64,000 bases of DNA from Thermocaproicibacter sp036260805. Its GTDB lineage: Bacteria; Bacillota; Clostridia; Oscillospirales; Acutalibacteraceae. The stretch's first letter is position 1; each line of letters opens with the position of its first letter. Under the pieces are notes generated by a model. It was not told the DNA's origin and did not search any database. It was given only the letters and a program-made list of their open reading frames with translations. The stretch covers positions 1 through 64,000 of the forward strand of contig DATALZ010000084.1 in NCBI GenBank assembly GCA_036260805.1, given 5' to 3'. The translations under genes and the position numbers were made by a program. This document shows, piece after piece, positions 33,738 to 43,756 of this stretch.

Positions 33738-34760
33738 ATGGAACCTGCGAAAACCGAAGAACCAAAAAAAGTAATTTTCAGCGCCATACAGCCAAGCGGA
33801 ACCATTACGCTCGGCAACTACCTCGGTGCGCTCAAAAACTGGATCAGCCTACAGGATGAATACGACTGTATTTACGCGCTGGCCGACCTGCACACCATTA
33901 CTGTGCGCCAAGACCCAGCCGCATTCCGCCGCCACACGCTCGAAGCGTATGCGCTTCTGCTGGCCTGCGGAATCGACCCGAAGAAAAGCCCGTTCTTTAT
34001 TCAGAGCCATGTACCCACCCATGCGCAGCTCGCCTGGGTTCTGGACTGCTACACCCAGTTTGGAGAACTGCAGCGCATGACGCAGTTTAAAGATAAATCT
34101 GCAAAGCACCCGGACAATATTAACGCCGGGCTGTTTACCTATCCCCCGCTGATGGCGGCCGATATTCTGCTGTATCAGGCAGACCTCGTGCCGGTCGGCG
34201 TCGACCAGAAGCAGCATCTGGAACTGACCCGCAACATTGCAGACCGCTTCAACGGAATTTACGGCCAGACCTTTAAATTACCGGACGGATACATTCCGAA
34301 GAGCGGCGCGAAAATCATGTCCCTGCAGGACCCGACCAAAAAGATGAGCAAATCCGACGAGAACGTAAACGCATCCATTGCGGTTCTGGACAAGCCGGAG
34401 GATATCATGCGCAAATTCAAGCGAGCCGTAACGGACAGCGAAGCCTGCGTCCGCTATGCCGAGGGCAAGGACGGCGTAAACAACCTGATGGGCATTTATT
34501 CGTGCGTAACCGGCAGGACAAACGAACAGATTGAAACCGAATTCGCCGGAAAAGGCTACGGTGACTTTAAAGCCGCTGTGGGCGAGGCTGTTGTGGAGCA
34601 TCTGCGCCCCATTCAGGAGCGGTATGCCGACTATATTAAAAATAAGGATTATCTGGAGCAGTGCTGGGGCGAAGGCGCACAGAAAGCGTATTCCATTTCC
34701 ACCCGCACGCTGCGCAAGGTCATGAAAAAAATCGGCTTCGTTCCGCCGAAACCGATCTGA
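33738..34760 (+). CDS. trpS: Tryptophanyl-tRNA synthetase
   Basis: Class I synthetase of 340 residues. The HIGH-like motif is PSGTITLGNYLGA and KMSKS reads KKMSKSDEN. Other hallmarks are ALADLHTIT and VGVDQKQHLELTR. ATG 33738 follows GGAGG. There is no T-box in the 61-bp gap, only a GGCCCG/CGGGCC stem at 33687-33706 without a T-run, so read-through from the aminotransferase gene is likely. Confidence 0.96.
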   Translation: MEPAKTEEPKKVIFSAIQPSGTITLGNYLGALKNWISLQDEYDCIYALADLHTITVRQDPAAFRRHTLEAYALLLACGIDPKKSPFFIQSHVPTHAQLAWVLDCYTQFGELQRMTQFKDKSAKHPDNINAGLFTYPPLMAADILLYQADLVPVGVDQKQHLELTRNIADRFNGIYGQTFKLPDGYIPKSGAKIMSLQDPTKKMSKSDENVNASIAVLDKPEDIMRKFKRAVTDSEACVRYAEGKDGVNNLMGIYSCVTGRTNEQIETEFAGKGYGDFKAAVGEAVVEHLRPIQERYADYIKNKDYLEQCWGEGAQKAYSISTRTLRKVMKKIGFVPPKPI

Positions 34761-34785
34761 AAAAATTAAAACAGCCAGTAAAAAA

Positions 34786-34812
34786 GCAGGCGCGCAAACG
34801 CCTGTTTTTTTG
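34786..34812 (+). terminator. Terminator after trpS
   Basis: CAGGCG-CGCAAA-CGCCTG followed by TTTTTTT, 26 bp after the stop. Confidence 0.88.
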
Positions 34813-34894
34813 TTATTGCTTTGGTGAAAATACGACACATTTCGACATTGGAAGTTATGATTCTGCTAGCATAGAATATTGGTGATGCAAAACA

Positions 34895-35776
34895 ATGCCT
34901 GAAATAAAGAAAAAACAAATTTTAATTTTGCTGTTCTGCCTGCTGCTTTTTTTATGCGCCGTTCCGGCCGTATCCTATGCCGCTCAGCAGCAAAACAGCA
35001 TCCCAAAGCCGATGGGAGAAATCGTGGTAGCCGAGGGAACCACTGTGGAAATGCTTAAGAGCAGCTTCATAGGAAATACACCGGGGACAACTTTCAAGGT
35101 ATATAAATCCGACGGCAGCATACGTGCCGACGGTTACTTGGAAACAGGCGACCTGGCCGTTGCCTTCGATTCGCATGGGGAAGTTCTGGACTGCGAAAAA
35201 GTGATTGTAAAAAGTTCGGCATCCAGTTCTTCGCCGGCTGTGTCCTCCGCCGTGCCTTCCGCTGTATCCTCGGAAGCCAGCTCTTCCGTTCCCCAAAGCT
35301 CTGAAACGCCAATTAGTTCTGCCACTTCTGTAGAATCCATAAGTTCTTCCAGTTCGGTCTCTTCCGCTGCTTCCTCTTCCGGCACGCAGAAAAGTGTTTA
35401 TGTATTCACCCATTCTATTACGGTGGACGAGGTTCGGTATCCGGCGGACAACAGTACGGAAAGCGGCAAATACCGCATTGTCGTTACAAATTCTTCCGGA
35501 ATCAGAAGAGGAAACGGCTATGTCTGCACCGGTGACGAGATTCACGTTTTTAATGACAGCGGAGAAGCGATTGACACGATGACCGCCGTTATACTGGGCG
35601 ACCTGACACACTGCGGAAAAGTGAGTGACAGCGGATGTGCAATGCTCTACAATTATCTGACGAACCAGCGCAGTATAGATTCCGAAGCGCTTGCAGCGGC
35701 AGACATCAACCAGGACGGCGTTGTGGATACCGCCGATCTTTTGTGCATGAAAAAAGAGCTGATGAGCAATTCCTGA
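34895..35776 (+). CDS. Secreted Ser-rich protein with dockerin-like C-terminus
   Basis: A 293-residue exported protein. The signal peptide (ILILLFCLLLFLCAVPAVSYA) leads to two similar domains separated by a Ser/Ala/Val linker (about residues 108-165). Both domains contain a (V/Y)..TGD.(I/L)..F...GE pattern. The tail has a calcium-loop repeat, AADINQDGVVDTADLLCMKK, and a degenerate first one, GDLTHCGKVSDSGCAMLYNY, which together look like a type I dockerin. No cohesin or scaffoldin is in the window, so its binding partner is unknown. Confidence 0.7.
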   Translation: MPEIKKKQILILLFCLLLFLCAVPAVSYAAQQQNSIPKPMGEIVVAEGTTVEMLKSSFIGNTPGTTFKVYKSDGSIRADGYLETGDLAVAFDSHGEVLDCEKVIVKSSASSSSPAVSSAVPSAVSSEASSSVPQSSETPISSATSVESISSSSSVSSAASSSGTQKSVYVFTHSITVDEVRYPADNSTESGKYRIVVTNSSGIRRGNGYVCTGDEIHVFNDSGEAIDTMTAVILGDLTHCGKVSDSGCAMLYNYLTNQRSIDSEALAAADINQDGVVDTADLLCMKKELMSNS

Positions 35777-35897
35777 TTGACCCGGGCGCGAAAAGGAAAT
35801 ATAATAAATCGAATACTGTAAACAAAGCCGGTTACCACACAGAGCTGAAACCCGCTTTCAGCGGTAATTGACTTACATAAAGGAGAACTGTCAAATT

Positions 35898-36566
35898 ATG
35901 TTTGAACCCGCATTGATAAAAAATTTATATGATCTGACGCATACGGCGGCCCGCCCGCTGCTGGAATCCGTCAACTATCCCTGGGAAGCTCTGCCGAAGA
36001 TCGGGGAATTTATCTTAAAACTGGGAGCCACGCTGTCACCGGACGAATATGAGCTCCGGGGCGAAAATATCTGGGTGGCAAAATCGGCGAACGTGTTTGG
36101 TTCGGTCTACCTGCACGGGCCCTGCATCATCGGGCCGGATACCGAAGTAAGGCATTGCGCCTTTGTACGCGGCAACGCTCTTGTGGGTGCGGGCTGCGTG
36201 GTAGGCAACTCCACCGAACTGAAAAATGTAATTCTGTTCGACAATGTTCAGGTGCCGCATTACAATTATGTGGGCGATTCGATTCTCGGATTCAAGTCGC
36301 ACATGGGCGCGGGTTCCATTACATCCAACGTAAAATCGGACAAGACGCTCGTCACCATCAACACCGGCGCGGAGCGCATAAAGACCGGCCTGAAAAAAAT
36401 GGGCGCTATGCTCGGTGACCATGTTGAGGTAGGGTGCAATTCCGTCCTGAACCCCGGAACCGTCATCGGAAGAAACACCAACGTTTACCCGCTTTCGATG
36501 GTACGCGGTTTTGTAGCACCGAACAGCATCTACAAACGCCTTGGGGAGATTGCCGAGAAACGGTAA
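35898..36566 (+). CDS. Left-handed beta-helix (GlmU-like hexapeptide) protein
   Basis: A 222-residue protein with hexapeptide repeats (VFGSVYLHGPCIIGPDTEV, NALVGAGCVVGNSTELKNVI, LGDHVEVGCNSVLNPGTVIG). These resemble the acetyltransferase half of GlmU and related nucleotidyl-sugar proteins, but the N-terminal pyrophosphorylase domain is absent. The C-terminus VYPLSMVRGFVAPNSIYK is typical of this stand-alone Clostridial family. The catalytic role is not established. ATG 35898 has AAAGGAGA upstream. Confidence 0.75.
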   Translation: MFEPALIKNLYDLTHTAARPLLESVNYPWEALPKIGEFILKLGATLSPDEYELRGENIWVAKSANVFGSVYLHGPCIIGPDTEVRHCAFVRGNALVGAGCVVGNSTELKNVILFDNVQVPHYNYVGDSILGFKSHMGAGSITSNVKSDKTLVTINTGAERIKTGLKKMGAMLGDHVEVGCNSVLNPGTVIGRNTNVYPLSMVRGFVAPNSIYKRLGEIAEKR

Positions 36567-36608
36567 GCTTCCTCATAATCCGGCGAAATGCTCTGCTTTT
36601 TAATCAAC

Positions 36609-36649
36609 ACTGGTCCGGCCTGAACGGCCGGGCCGTTTTATTTTTTGCA
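36609..36649 (+). terminator. Terminator after the beta-helix gene
   Basis: GGTCCGGCC-TGAAC-GGCCGGGCC (one G-U) followed by GTTTTATTTTTT. Confidence 0.8.
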
Positions 36650-36786
36650 GTCTATCAGTTTCATTTTCGAATGACGCTGCGGCAACGAGGGAATTCTATT
36701 GCCGAAACGAATTATAATGCGTTCATTTACTTTATTCCTTATTTTTTGTATAATGGAAGGCAGACAAACGGAAAGGAGGATTTTCT

Positions 36787-38460
36787 TTGAACCTTTCGTC
36801 CCTTTCATCTGATTTTATTTCCGTTTTGCTTTTTGCTTTCCGAATCGCCGTACCACTCCTCTGCATCGTTGTCGCATGGCGGTGTTTTACCTCTATGCGT
36901 CTTGGCAAACGACGTGAAGAACCCGTGGTCGTTCTCGAAGATATGACGACGCATCATGTGATTCCCGTTCTGTACTGGGAAAACTCCCTCGGCAGGAGCC
37001 GCAGTTGCGACATTGTGCTGCAGGACCAGACGGCAAGCCGCGCGCATGCGGTGCTGATGCGCCGGGAAAGCGGCTGGCTGATTACAGACACCGACTCGAA
37101 AGCCGGCACGTTTGTGAACGGCAAAAAAGTGAAAGAAAGCACACCGGTTCTGCCGGGTGATGTGATTGCCATGGGCTCGACAGCCCTAATGCTGAAGCGT
37201 ACCGACGACGTGGGCGTTCCGGCCCAGAAGCCGTCTTTTCGGCGTGCAGCGCCGCCGCTCGGTTTAATCTCCGGCGCTACGCTTTCGCAGATTCTTCTCG
37301 CGCTGCAGGTGGGGTTTGCATCCGGAAAACTGAATCTTGCACCGATGATTCCCCTCGGCATTTTGATTCTTGTAGAATGGATCTTCTACTTTTATTCCAT
37401 CAAAATCATGAAGCATGTCAGCTTTGAGCTGGAGACGATCGCTTTTCTGCTCAGCGGCGTAGGGCTCGCGCTGCAGGCCGGTGCGGACCTAAAAAGCGCT
37501 TACACCCAGCTGGCTGCGGTTGTAATCGGGGTTATTTTCTTTCGGTTTATGATCTGGTTCCTCGGAGACATGGACCGAGTGATGCAGTGGCGTGTAAAAA
37601 TCGGAATTCTGGCAATTCTTCTCTTTATTGCCAATCTGCTTCTTGCAAAGGAGCGCAACGGCGCCCGAAACTGGATTGCCATCGGCCCGTTTACGCTGCA
37701 GCCCTCCGAATTCGTTAAAATTGCTTTTATTATTGTAGGCACGTCTACGCTTGACCGCCTGCAGACTTACAAAAACTTGACCGGATTCATCGGCTTTTCC
37801 GCAATATGCATGGCCGCGCTGTTCTTTATGAAAGATTTCGGAACCGCCTGCATCTTTTTTGTGACGTTCCTGATTATTGCTTTCATGCGGTCCGGCAGTG
37901 TGCGTACCATTGCGCTTGCCTGTGCCGTAGCGGGGTTCGGAGCCTTCCTTATTTTGAAGATCAAGCCTTATGTGGCGCAGCGTTTCGATGTCTGGCGGCA
38001 TGTATGGGAACATACGGGCGACGCCGGCTACCAGCAGGTGCGGGTATTGAGTTACTCCGCATCCGGCGGGCTGTTCGGAGTCGGCATTGGCAAAGGCTGC
38101 CTGAAAGACGTTTTTGCATCCACCAGTGATCTTGCTTTCGGCATGATGTGCGAGGAGATGGGGCTTGCAATCAGTGTTGTGATTGTGCTGATTCTGGCGT
38201 TTCTGGCGCTGTACGCCCGCTCAGATGCAACGCGCAGCCGTTCCACGCTGTACTCCATCGCCGCATGTGCGGCGGGGGGGATGCTGCTTTTTCAGGCGTG
38301 CCTGAATATTTTCGGCGCGACCGACGTTCTGCCCATGACCGGCGTAACCCTGCCGTTTATCAGCCTTGGTGGCTCCAGCATGATTTCCGTCTGGGGGCTG
38401 CTTGCGTTCCTGAAAGCAAGCGATGAGCGTACTTACGCCGCAAGGAGGCGGAGAAGATGA
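36787..38460 (+). CDS. FHA domain fused to RodA/FtsW/SpoVE glycosyltransferase
   Basis: A 557-residue fusion. One membrane helix is followed by an FHA phosphothreonine-binding domain (about residues 60-135; LGRSRSCDIVLQDQTASRAHAV, GTFVNGKKV) and a SEDS domain with about ten helices. SEDS hallmarks are GARNWIAIGPFTLQPSEFVK, KDFGTACIFF and PMTGVTLPFISLGGSSM. SEDS proteins polymerise lipid II with a class B PBP, encoded next door with a 4-bp overlap. The start is TTG 36787, seven bases after AAAGGAGG. The FHA domain implies control by Ser/Thr phosphorylation; no kinase is nearby. Confidence 0.92.
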   Translation: MNLSSLSSDFISVLLFAFRIAVPLLCIVVAWRCFTSMRLGKRREEPVVVLEDMTTHHVIPVLYWENSLGRSRSCDIVLQDQTASRAHAVLMRRESGWLITDTDSKAGTFVNGKKVKESTPVLPGDVIAMGSTALMLKRTDDVGVPAQKPSFRRAAPPLGLISGATLSQILLALQVGFASGKLNLAPMIPLGILILVEWIFYFYSIKIMKHVSFELETIAFLLSGVGLALQAGADLKSAYTQLAAVVIGVIFFRFMIWFLGDMDRVMQWRVKIGILAILLFIANLLLAKERNGARNWIAIGPFTLQPSEFVKIAFIIVGTSTLDRLQTYKNLTGFIGFSAICMAALFFMKDFGTACIFFVTFLIIAFMRSGSVRTIALACAVAGFGAFLILKIKPYVAQRFDVWRHVWEHTGDAGYQQVRVLSYSASGGLFGVGIGKGCLKDVFASTSDLAFGMMCEEMGLAISVVIVLILAFLALYARSDATRSRSTLYSIAACAAGGMLLFQACLNIFGATDVLPMTGVTLPFISLGGSSMISVWGLLAFLKASDERTYAARRRRR

Positions 38461-39842
38461 AAACAACCGGAACCCGTTCCCTGATTCTTTTCATTATGGC
38501 CGCCGCATTCTTTTTTGGGCTTGGCGTTTTCCTTTACGGCCTTGTAACGGAAGGCGGAAACTGGGCTGTGCAGCCGTTTAACGGACATATTAACGGAACC
38601 GGCGTTTCTTCCGGCGAAGGGCGAATCCTTGACCGGAACAACACCGTTCTTGCCGAAACCAAAAGCGGCAAACGAGTCTACAACAGCGACTATGACACGC
38701 GCGCCGCAATGCTGCATGTGGTGGGCGACACAAACGGATATATCTCGGCGGGAGTTCAGTACAACTACCGCTCCGAACTTTCCGGCTATAACTTTTTTAC
38801 GGGCCTTACCGCGCCGACCGGCAAAACAAACGGCAGCGACATCCACCTGACACTGGACAGCAGCCTGTGCAGGCTCGCCCGTGAAAAGCTCGGCGAACGC
38901 AACGGCGCGGCCGCCGTTTACAACTACAAGACCGGAGAACTGCTCTGCATGGTCAGCACCCCGGACTACGACCCGCAGGACCCGCCGAAAGACCTGAGCA
39001 CCGACACCACCGGCAAATACAGCGGCGCTTACCTGAACAAGGTGCTGTCGTCCACCTTTACGCCGGGGTCCATTTTTAAAGTAATTACTTCCGCCGCGGC
39101 GATCGAGAATATTGCAAATCTGGACAGCCGTACCTGGAACTGCAACGGCAGCATTACGGTCAACGGCAACAAGATTACCGATATGAACGCCTACGGCGTA
39201 CTGAGCTTTAAAAAAGCGCTCGCAAAATCCTCAAACGTCGCCTTCGCCCAGATCGCTATGGAAATCGGCGCAGGCAAGATGACGGAGGAAGCAGACAGGA
39301 TGGGCTTTAACCGCGCGTTCAGTCTGGACGGAATCCCTTCCGTAAAAAGCACATACAACGTATCGGCGGCAAAAACGAATGAACTCGGCTGGTCAGGCGT
39401 GGGGCAGTACACTGACCTTGCAAACCCATACCATATGCTTGTGCTGATGGGCGCCATCGCAAACGGCGGTACGCCGGTAATGCCCTATATGATCAAGAAC
39501 ATCACCACATCCATCGGAATCCCCACAAAACAGGGCTCCGCAAAGACCGGCGATGCTCTGGTTCAGGCCGACACGGCGTCCCGCCTGAAAGACTACATGC
39601 GCTACGACGTTTCGTATGAATACGGCGACAGCCTTTTCCCCGGCCTTGCGGTATGCGCAAAGACCGGTACGGCGGAAGTCGGGAACGGGAAAAACCCAAA
39701 CTGCTGGATGGTCGGCTTCTCTTCCAACGACAGCACTCCGCTGGCGTTTGTGGTCATGGTTGAAAATTCATCCACCGGAAGCATTTCTTCCGCCGGACGG
39801 ATCGCCTCTTCGCTGATGAACGCGGCGGCTAAAATAAAATAA
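38457..39842 (+). CDS. Class B penicillin-binding protein (PbpA-like transpeptidase)
   Basis: A 461-residue peptidoglycan transpeptidase with one N-terminal membrane anchor. Active-site motifs: SIFK with Ser205 in TPGSIFKVIT, SSN at 258-260, and KTGT in AVCAKTGTAEVG. It lacks the large dimerisation domain of some class B enzymes and resembles actinobacterial PbpA. ATG overlaps the TGA of the FHA-SEDS gene (ATGA), so the two are made in a fixed ratio and likely form a polymerase-transpeptidase pair for elongation or sporulation. Confidence 0.93.
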   Translation: MKTTGTRSLILFIMAAAFFFGLGVFLYGLVTEGGNWAVQPFNGHINGTGVSSGEGRILDRNNTVLAETKSGKRVYNSDYDTRAAMLHVVGDTNGYISAGVQYNYRSELSGYNFFTGLTAPTGKTNGSDIHLTLDSSLCRLAREKLGERNGAAAVYNYKTGELLCMVSTPDYDPQDPPKDLSTDTTGKYSGAYLNKVLSSTFTPGSIFKVITSAAAIENIANLDSRTWNCNGSITVNGNKITDMNAYGVLSFKKALAKSSNVAFAQIAMEIGAGKMTEEADRMGFNRAFSLDGIPSVKSTYNVSAAKTNELGWSGVGQYTDLANPYHMLVLMGAIANGGTPVMPYMIKNITTSIGIPTKQGSAKTGDALVQADTASRLKDYMRYDVSYEYGDSLFPGLAVCAKTGTAEVGNGKNPNCWMVGFSSNDSTPLAFVVMVENSSTGSISSAGRIASSLMNAAAKIK

Positions 39843-39982
39843 GTCTGCCGCCGCGTTTCCGCTAAGACCAGCGCGCAAAACGAACGAAATTTAGTCGCTT
39901 TCGCCCTTTTATACAATCCTTCATTGTGATAAAATATAAGTAACTAATCTTTAGCTGTAATTACGGCGGAACGGGGGAAATT

Positions 39983-42900
39983 ATGTCTGAAGTTATCCGG
40001 ATATTTGTCGAGAAAAAGCCGGGTTTTGACGTGGAAGCACGCCAGGCAAAGGCAGATCTTATCGAAAATCTGGGCCTTAAAACCATAGAAGATGTCCGCC
40101 TTGTGAACCGGTACGATGTGGCCGGCCTTTCACAGGAAGAATTTGCGGCAGCCCGCGATACCATCTTTTCCGAGCCAAACGTGGACAGCGTATATGAAGA
40201 GGAGTATTCTCTGCCGGAAGGTTACACCGCTTTTGCGATGGAATATCTGCCCGGGCAGTACGACCAGCGCGCAGACTCCGCAGCGCAGTGCGTACAGCTT
40301 CTCACACAGGGCGAACGCCCACAGGTTCTAACTGCAAAGCTGGTCGCCATAAAGGGAAAGCTTGCCGACGGCGAACTGGAAAAAATCGAGAACTATATGA
40401 TCAACCCGGTGGAAAGCCGCCTTGCATCTTTGAAAAAGCCTGAAACGCTCACTGTGAAAGCGGATGTTCCGCCGGATGTGGCTCGCGTGGAAGGCTTTAT
40501 TTCGTGGGATGAAGCAAAGCTGAAGGAATACTATGCCGGCATGGGCTTTGCCATGAGCTTTGAGGACATCCAGTTCTGCCGTGATTATTTCCGCGGCACG
40601 GAACACCGCGACCCGACCGTGACGGAGCTTCGCGTGATCGACACCTACTGGAGCGACCACTGCCGCCACACAACTTTTCTGACCCGTCTGGAAAAGATTC
40701 AGGTGGAAAAATCCGCGGTCAGTTCCGCAATAGAAGACGCGCTGAAAGCATACTATGAAGCACGCGACGAAGTTTACGGAAAAACCGACCGCCCCGTTTC
40801 CCTGATGGATATGGCCGTGATCGGCATGAAGCTTCTGCGCAAACGCGGCCTGATCCCAGACCTCGACCTCAGCGAGGAAATCAACGCCTGCTCCATTGAA
40901 GTACCGGTCACCATCGACAGCAAAGTGGAAAAATGGCTGGTTGAGTTCAAGAACGAGACGCACAACCACCCGACCGAAATTGAACCGTTCGGCGGCGCGG
41001 CAACCTGCCTCGGCGGCGCAATCCGCGACCCGCTTTCCGGCAGGGCCTACGTTTACCAGGCGATGCGCGTAACCGGTTCCGGCGACCCGCGCGTTCCGTT
41101 CGAAAAGACGATGAAGGGCAAGCTGCCTACCCGTAAAATTACGACGGGCGCGGCGCACGGATACAGCTCCTACGGCAACCAGATCGGCCTTGCGACCGGC
41201 CAGGTCACAGAGCTTTACGACCCCGGCTATGTGGCAAAGCGCATGGAAATCGGCGCGGTAATCGGCGCGGTTCCGAAGGAAAACGTGGTACGCGAAGAAC
41301 CGAAAACCGGCGACGTGATCGTGCTGCTCGGCGGTGCAACCGGGCGTGACGGCTGCGGCGGCGCAACCGGCTCTTCCAAGGCACACACAATGGAATCCAT
41401 TGAAGTCTGCGGAGCCGAGGTACAGAAAGGCAACCCGCCGACCGAGCGCAAAATTCAGCGTCTGTTCCGTCACCCGGACGTAGTGCATATGATTAAGCGC
41501 TGCAACGACTTCGGTGCGGGCGGCGTAAGCGTTGCTATCGGCGAACTTGCAGACGGGCTGAAAATCGACCTCGACAAAGTCCCGAAAAAATACGAAGGAC
41601 TCGACGGCACGGAGCTTGCAATTTCGGAATCTCAGGAGCGCATGGCAGTTGTGCTGGCTCCCGAAGACACTGACCGCTTCATCGCAGCCGCGAAAGAAGA
41701 AAACCTGACCGCCACTGCCGTTGCCCTCGTAACTGAGGAACCCCGTCTGAAAATGAACTGGCGCGGCGATACGATTGTGAATATTACCCGCGCGTTTCTG
41801 GACACCAACGGCGTCACCCAGCATGCGAACGCCCTGATTTCCGCTGTTGACCCGAAAGACAACTACCGCGAAAAAGTGCCGGAGTGCCTTGAAAACCTGC
41901 CGCTGGCGGAAGCGTTCCGCAAAAACCTCTCCCGTCTGGAAGTGTGCGGGCAGAGGGGCCTTTCCGAGCGGTTTGACTCCAGCATCGGCGCTTCTACCGT
42001 TCTGATGCCGTTTGCCGGCAAATATCAGCTTACTCCGGAAGAAGCAATGGTTGCGAAAATCCCGGTCATCAAAGGCGAAACGGACGACGCCACAGCCATG
42101 AGCTACGGCTTTATCCCCGGCATCTCCCGCTTCTCGCCGTTCCACGGTGCGGCCTATGCCGTTGTGGAAAGCCTTTCGAAGCTGGCCGCAGTCGGCGCAG
42201 ACCCGCTGACCAGCCGCCTGACCTTTCAGGAATATTTTGAACGCATGACGGAAGACCCGAAGCGCTGGGGCAAGCCAGCCGCTGCGCTGCTCGGCGCGCT
42301 CTCCGCACAGATCGGCATGGGACTGCCCGCCATCGGCGGAAAAGACAGCATGAGCGGAACATTCGAACACCTCGACGTTCCCCCCACGCTCGTCAGCTTT
42401 GCGGTGACCATGACAAAGGCAAGCAAGACGATCTCCGCGGCATTCACAAAGCCCGGTAAAAAGGTCGTTCTTCTGCCGATACCGGAAAATTCCGATACCA
42501 TGCTGCCGAACTGGCCGGCTCTGAAAAACTATTACCAGTCCGTATTGAAGATGATTGAGGCCGGACACATTGTATCCGCGTCCGTGGTAAAAGAAGGCGG
42601 CGCGGCCGCGGCCGTAGCCCGCATGTGCTTCGGCAACCACATAGGATTCCGGTTCAATAATTCCATTATGAACGATAAATTCCTGTTTGCCCCTTCCTCC
42701 GGCTCCATCATTGCGGAACTGGACGACGGAAGCCTCGACGGGCTTGCCTATATTTCGCTCGGTGAGACGACAGCCGAGCCGCAGGTAAACCTCGGAAAAG
42801 ACAATCTGCCGCTGGAAACACTGATTGAGGCATGGGACAGCACACTTGAGAAAACCTTCCCGACAAAAGCAGAAAGCCGCCCCGTGAAAGACATTCCGCT

Positions 42901-43741
42901 CCGGAACGAGCGCAGTTCCGCTGCCCCGGCAGTCAAAGCCGCGAAGCCGCGCGTCTTCATCCCTGTTTTCCCAGGCACGAACTGCGAATATGATACCGCA
43001 CGTGCGTTTGAGCGCGCCGGTGCGCAGCCGGATGTTCTTGTGGTGAAGAACCTGAGCGCAGCGGGCATTGAAGAGACCATTGAGCGCATGGCAAAATCCA
43101 TCGCCCAGTCTCAGATCATCATGATCCCCGGCGGATTCTCCGGCGGCGACGAACCGGACGGTTCCGGTAAATTCATCGCGACAACCTTCCGCAACCCAAA
43201 AATTGCCGAAGAAGTCGGCAAGCTGCTTGACGAGCGCGGCGGCCTGATGCTCGGCATCTGCAATGGCTTCCAGGCGCTGATTAAGCTGGGACTCGTTCCC
43301 TACGGCAAAATCACCACGCTGGATGAAAACGCCCCGACCCTCACGTTCAACACGCTGGGCCGCCACGTTTCCCGCATGGCATACACCCGCATCGCTTCGG
43401 TCAAATCCCCGTGGCTTGCCGGAGTTGACGCCGGCGACGTGTTCGCAGTTCCGGTTTCCCACGGTGAAGGACGTTTTGCGGCAAATGATGAGGTTCTGAG
43501 CCGGCTGATTCAAAATGGCCAGATTGCCACCCAGTACTGCAGCCCGGACGGAACTCCGAGCGGCGATATCCAGTGGAACCCGAACGGCTCTGTCTGCGCG
43601 GTGGAAGGCATTACGAGCCCCGACGGACGAATCCTCGGTAAAATGGCGCACTCCGAACGGCAGGGCAAAGACCTCTACAAGAATGTTCCGGGCGAAAAAG
43701 ACCAGAAGATTTTTGAATCCGGCGTAAAATATTTTAAATAA
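39983..43741 (+). CDS. purL: Phosphoribosylformylglycinamidine synthase, single-chain form
   Basis: A 1252-residue enzyme converting FGAR to FGAM with ATP and glutamine in purine synthesis. The N-terminal PurS-like part is followed by the PurL halves (TYWSDHCRHTTF; NETHNHPTEIEPFGGAAT; PAIGGKDSMSGTF) and a C-terminal glutaminase with the nucleophile in GICNGFQALIKLG and GGFSGGDEPDGSG. The long form replaces separate PurS, PurL and PurQ. No other pur gene is adjacent. The ATG has GGGGGAAA upstream. The alr gene follows after 15 bp. Confidence 0.97.
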   Translation: MSEVIRIFVEKKPGFDVEARQAKADLIENLGLKTIEDVRLVNRYDVAGLSQEEFAAARDTIFSEPNVDSVYEEEYSLPEGYTAFAMEYLPGQYDQRADSAAQCVQLLTQGERPQVLTAKLVAIKGKLADGELEKIENYMINPVESRLASLKKPETLTVKADVPPDVARVEGFISWDEAKLKEYYAGMGFAMSFEDIQFCRDYFRGTEHRDPTVTELRVIDTYWSDHCRHTTFLTRLEKIQVEKSAVSSAIEDALKAYYEARDEVYGKTDRPVSLMDMAVIGMKLLRKRGLIPDLDLSEEINACSIEVPVTIDSKVEKWLVEFKNETHNHPTEIEPFGGAATCLGGAIRDPLSGRAYVYQAMRVTGSGDPRVPFEKTMKGKLPTRKITTGAAHGYSSYGNQIGLATGQVTELYDPGYVAKRMEIGAVIGAVPKENVVREEPKTGDVIVLLGGATGRDGCGGATGSSKAHTMESIEVCGAEVQKGNPPTERKIQRLFRHPDVVHMIKRCNDFGAGGVSVAIGELADGLKIDLDKVPKKYEGLDGTELAISESQERMAVVLAPEDTDRFIAAAKEENLTATAVALVTEEPRLKMNWRGDTIVNITRAFLDTNGVTQHANALISAVDPKDNYREKVPECLENLPLAEAFRKNLSRLEVCGQRGLSERFDSSIGASTVLMPFAGKYQLTPEEAMVAKIPVIKGETDDATAMSYGFIPGISRFSPFHGAAYAVVESLSKLAAVGADPLTSRLTFQEYFERMTEDPKRWGKPAAALLGALSAQIGMGLPAIGGKDSMSGTFEHLDVPPTLVSFAVTMTKASKTISAAFTKPGKKVVLLPIPENSDTMLPNWPALKNYYQSVLKMIEAGHIVSASVVKEGGAAAAVARMCFGNHIGFRFNNSIMNDKFLFAPSSGSIIAELDDGSLDGLAYISLGETTAEPQVNLGKDNLPLETLIEAWDSTLEKTFPTKAESRPVKDIPLRNERSSAAPAVKAAKPRVFIPVFPGTNCEYDTARAFERAGAQPDVLVVKNLSAAGIEETIERMAKSIAQSQIIMIPGGFSGGDEPDGSGKFIATTFRNPKIAEEVGKLLDERGGLMLGICNGFQALIKLGLVPYGKITTLDENAPTLTFNTLGRHVSRMAYTRIASVKSPWLAGVDAGDVFAVPVSHGEGRFAANDEVLSRLIQNGQIATQYCSPDGTPSGDIQWNPNGSVCAVEGITSPDGRILGKMAHSERQGKDLYKNVPGEKDQKIFESGVKYFK

Positions 43742-43756
43742 AAGCTGGCGTTAGAA

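Noticed and set aside
40328..43651. Open frame of 1107 codons on the - strand opposite purL
   Set aside because: It mirrors the codon pattern of a GC-rich gene. purL is a full, motif-complete enzyme on +, and the antisense peptide shows no recognisable domain or ribosome site.
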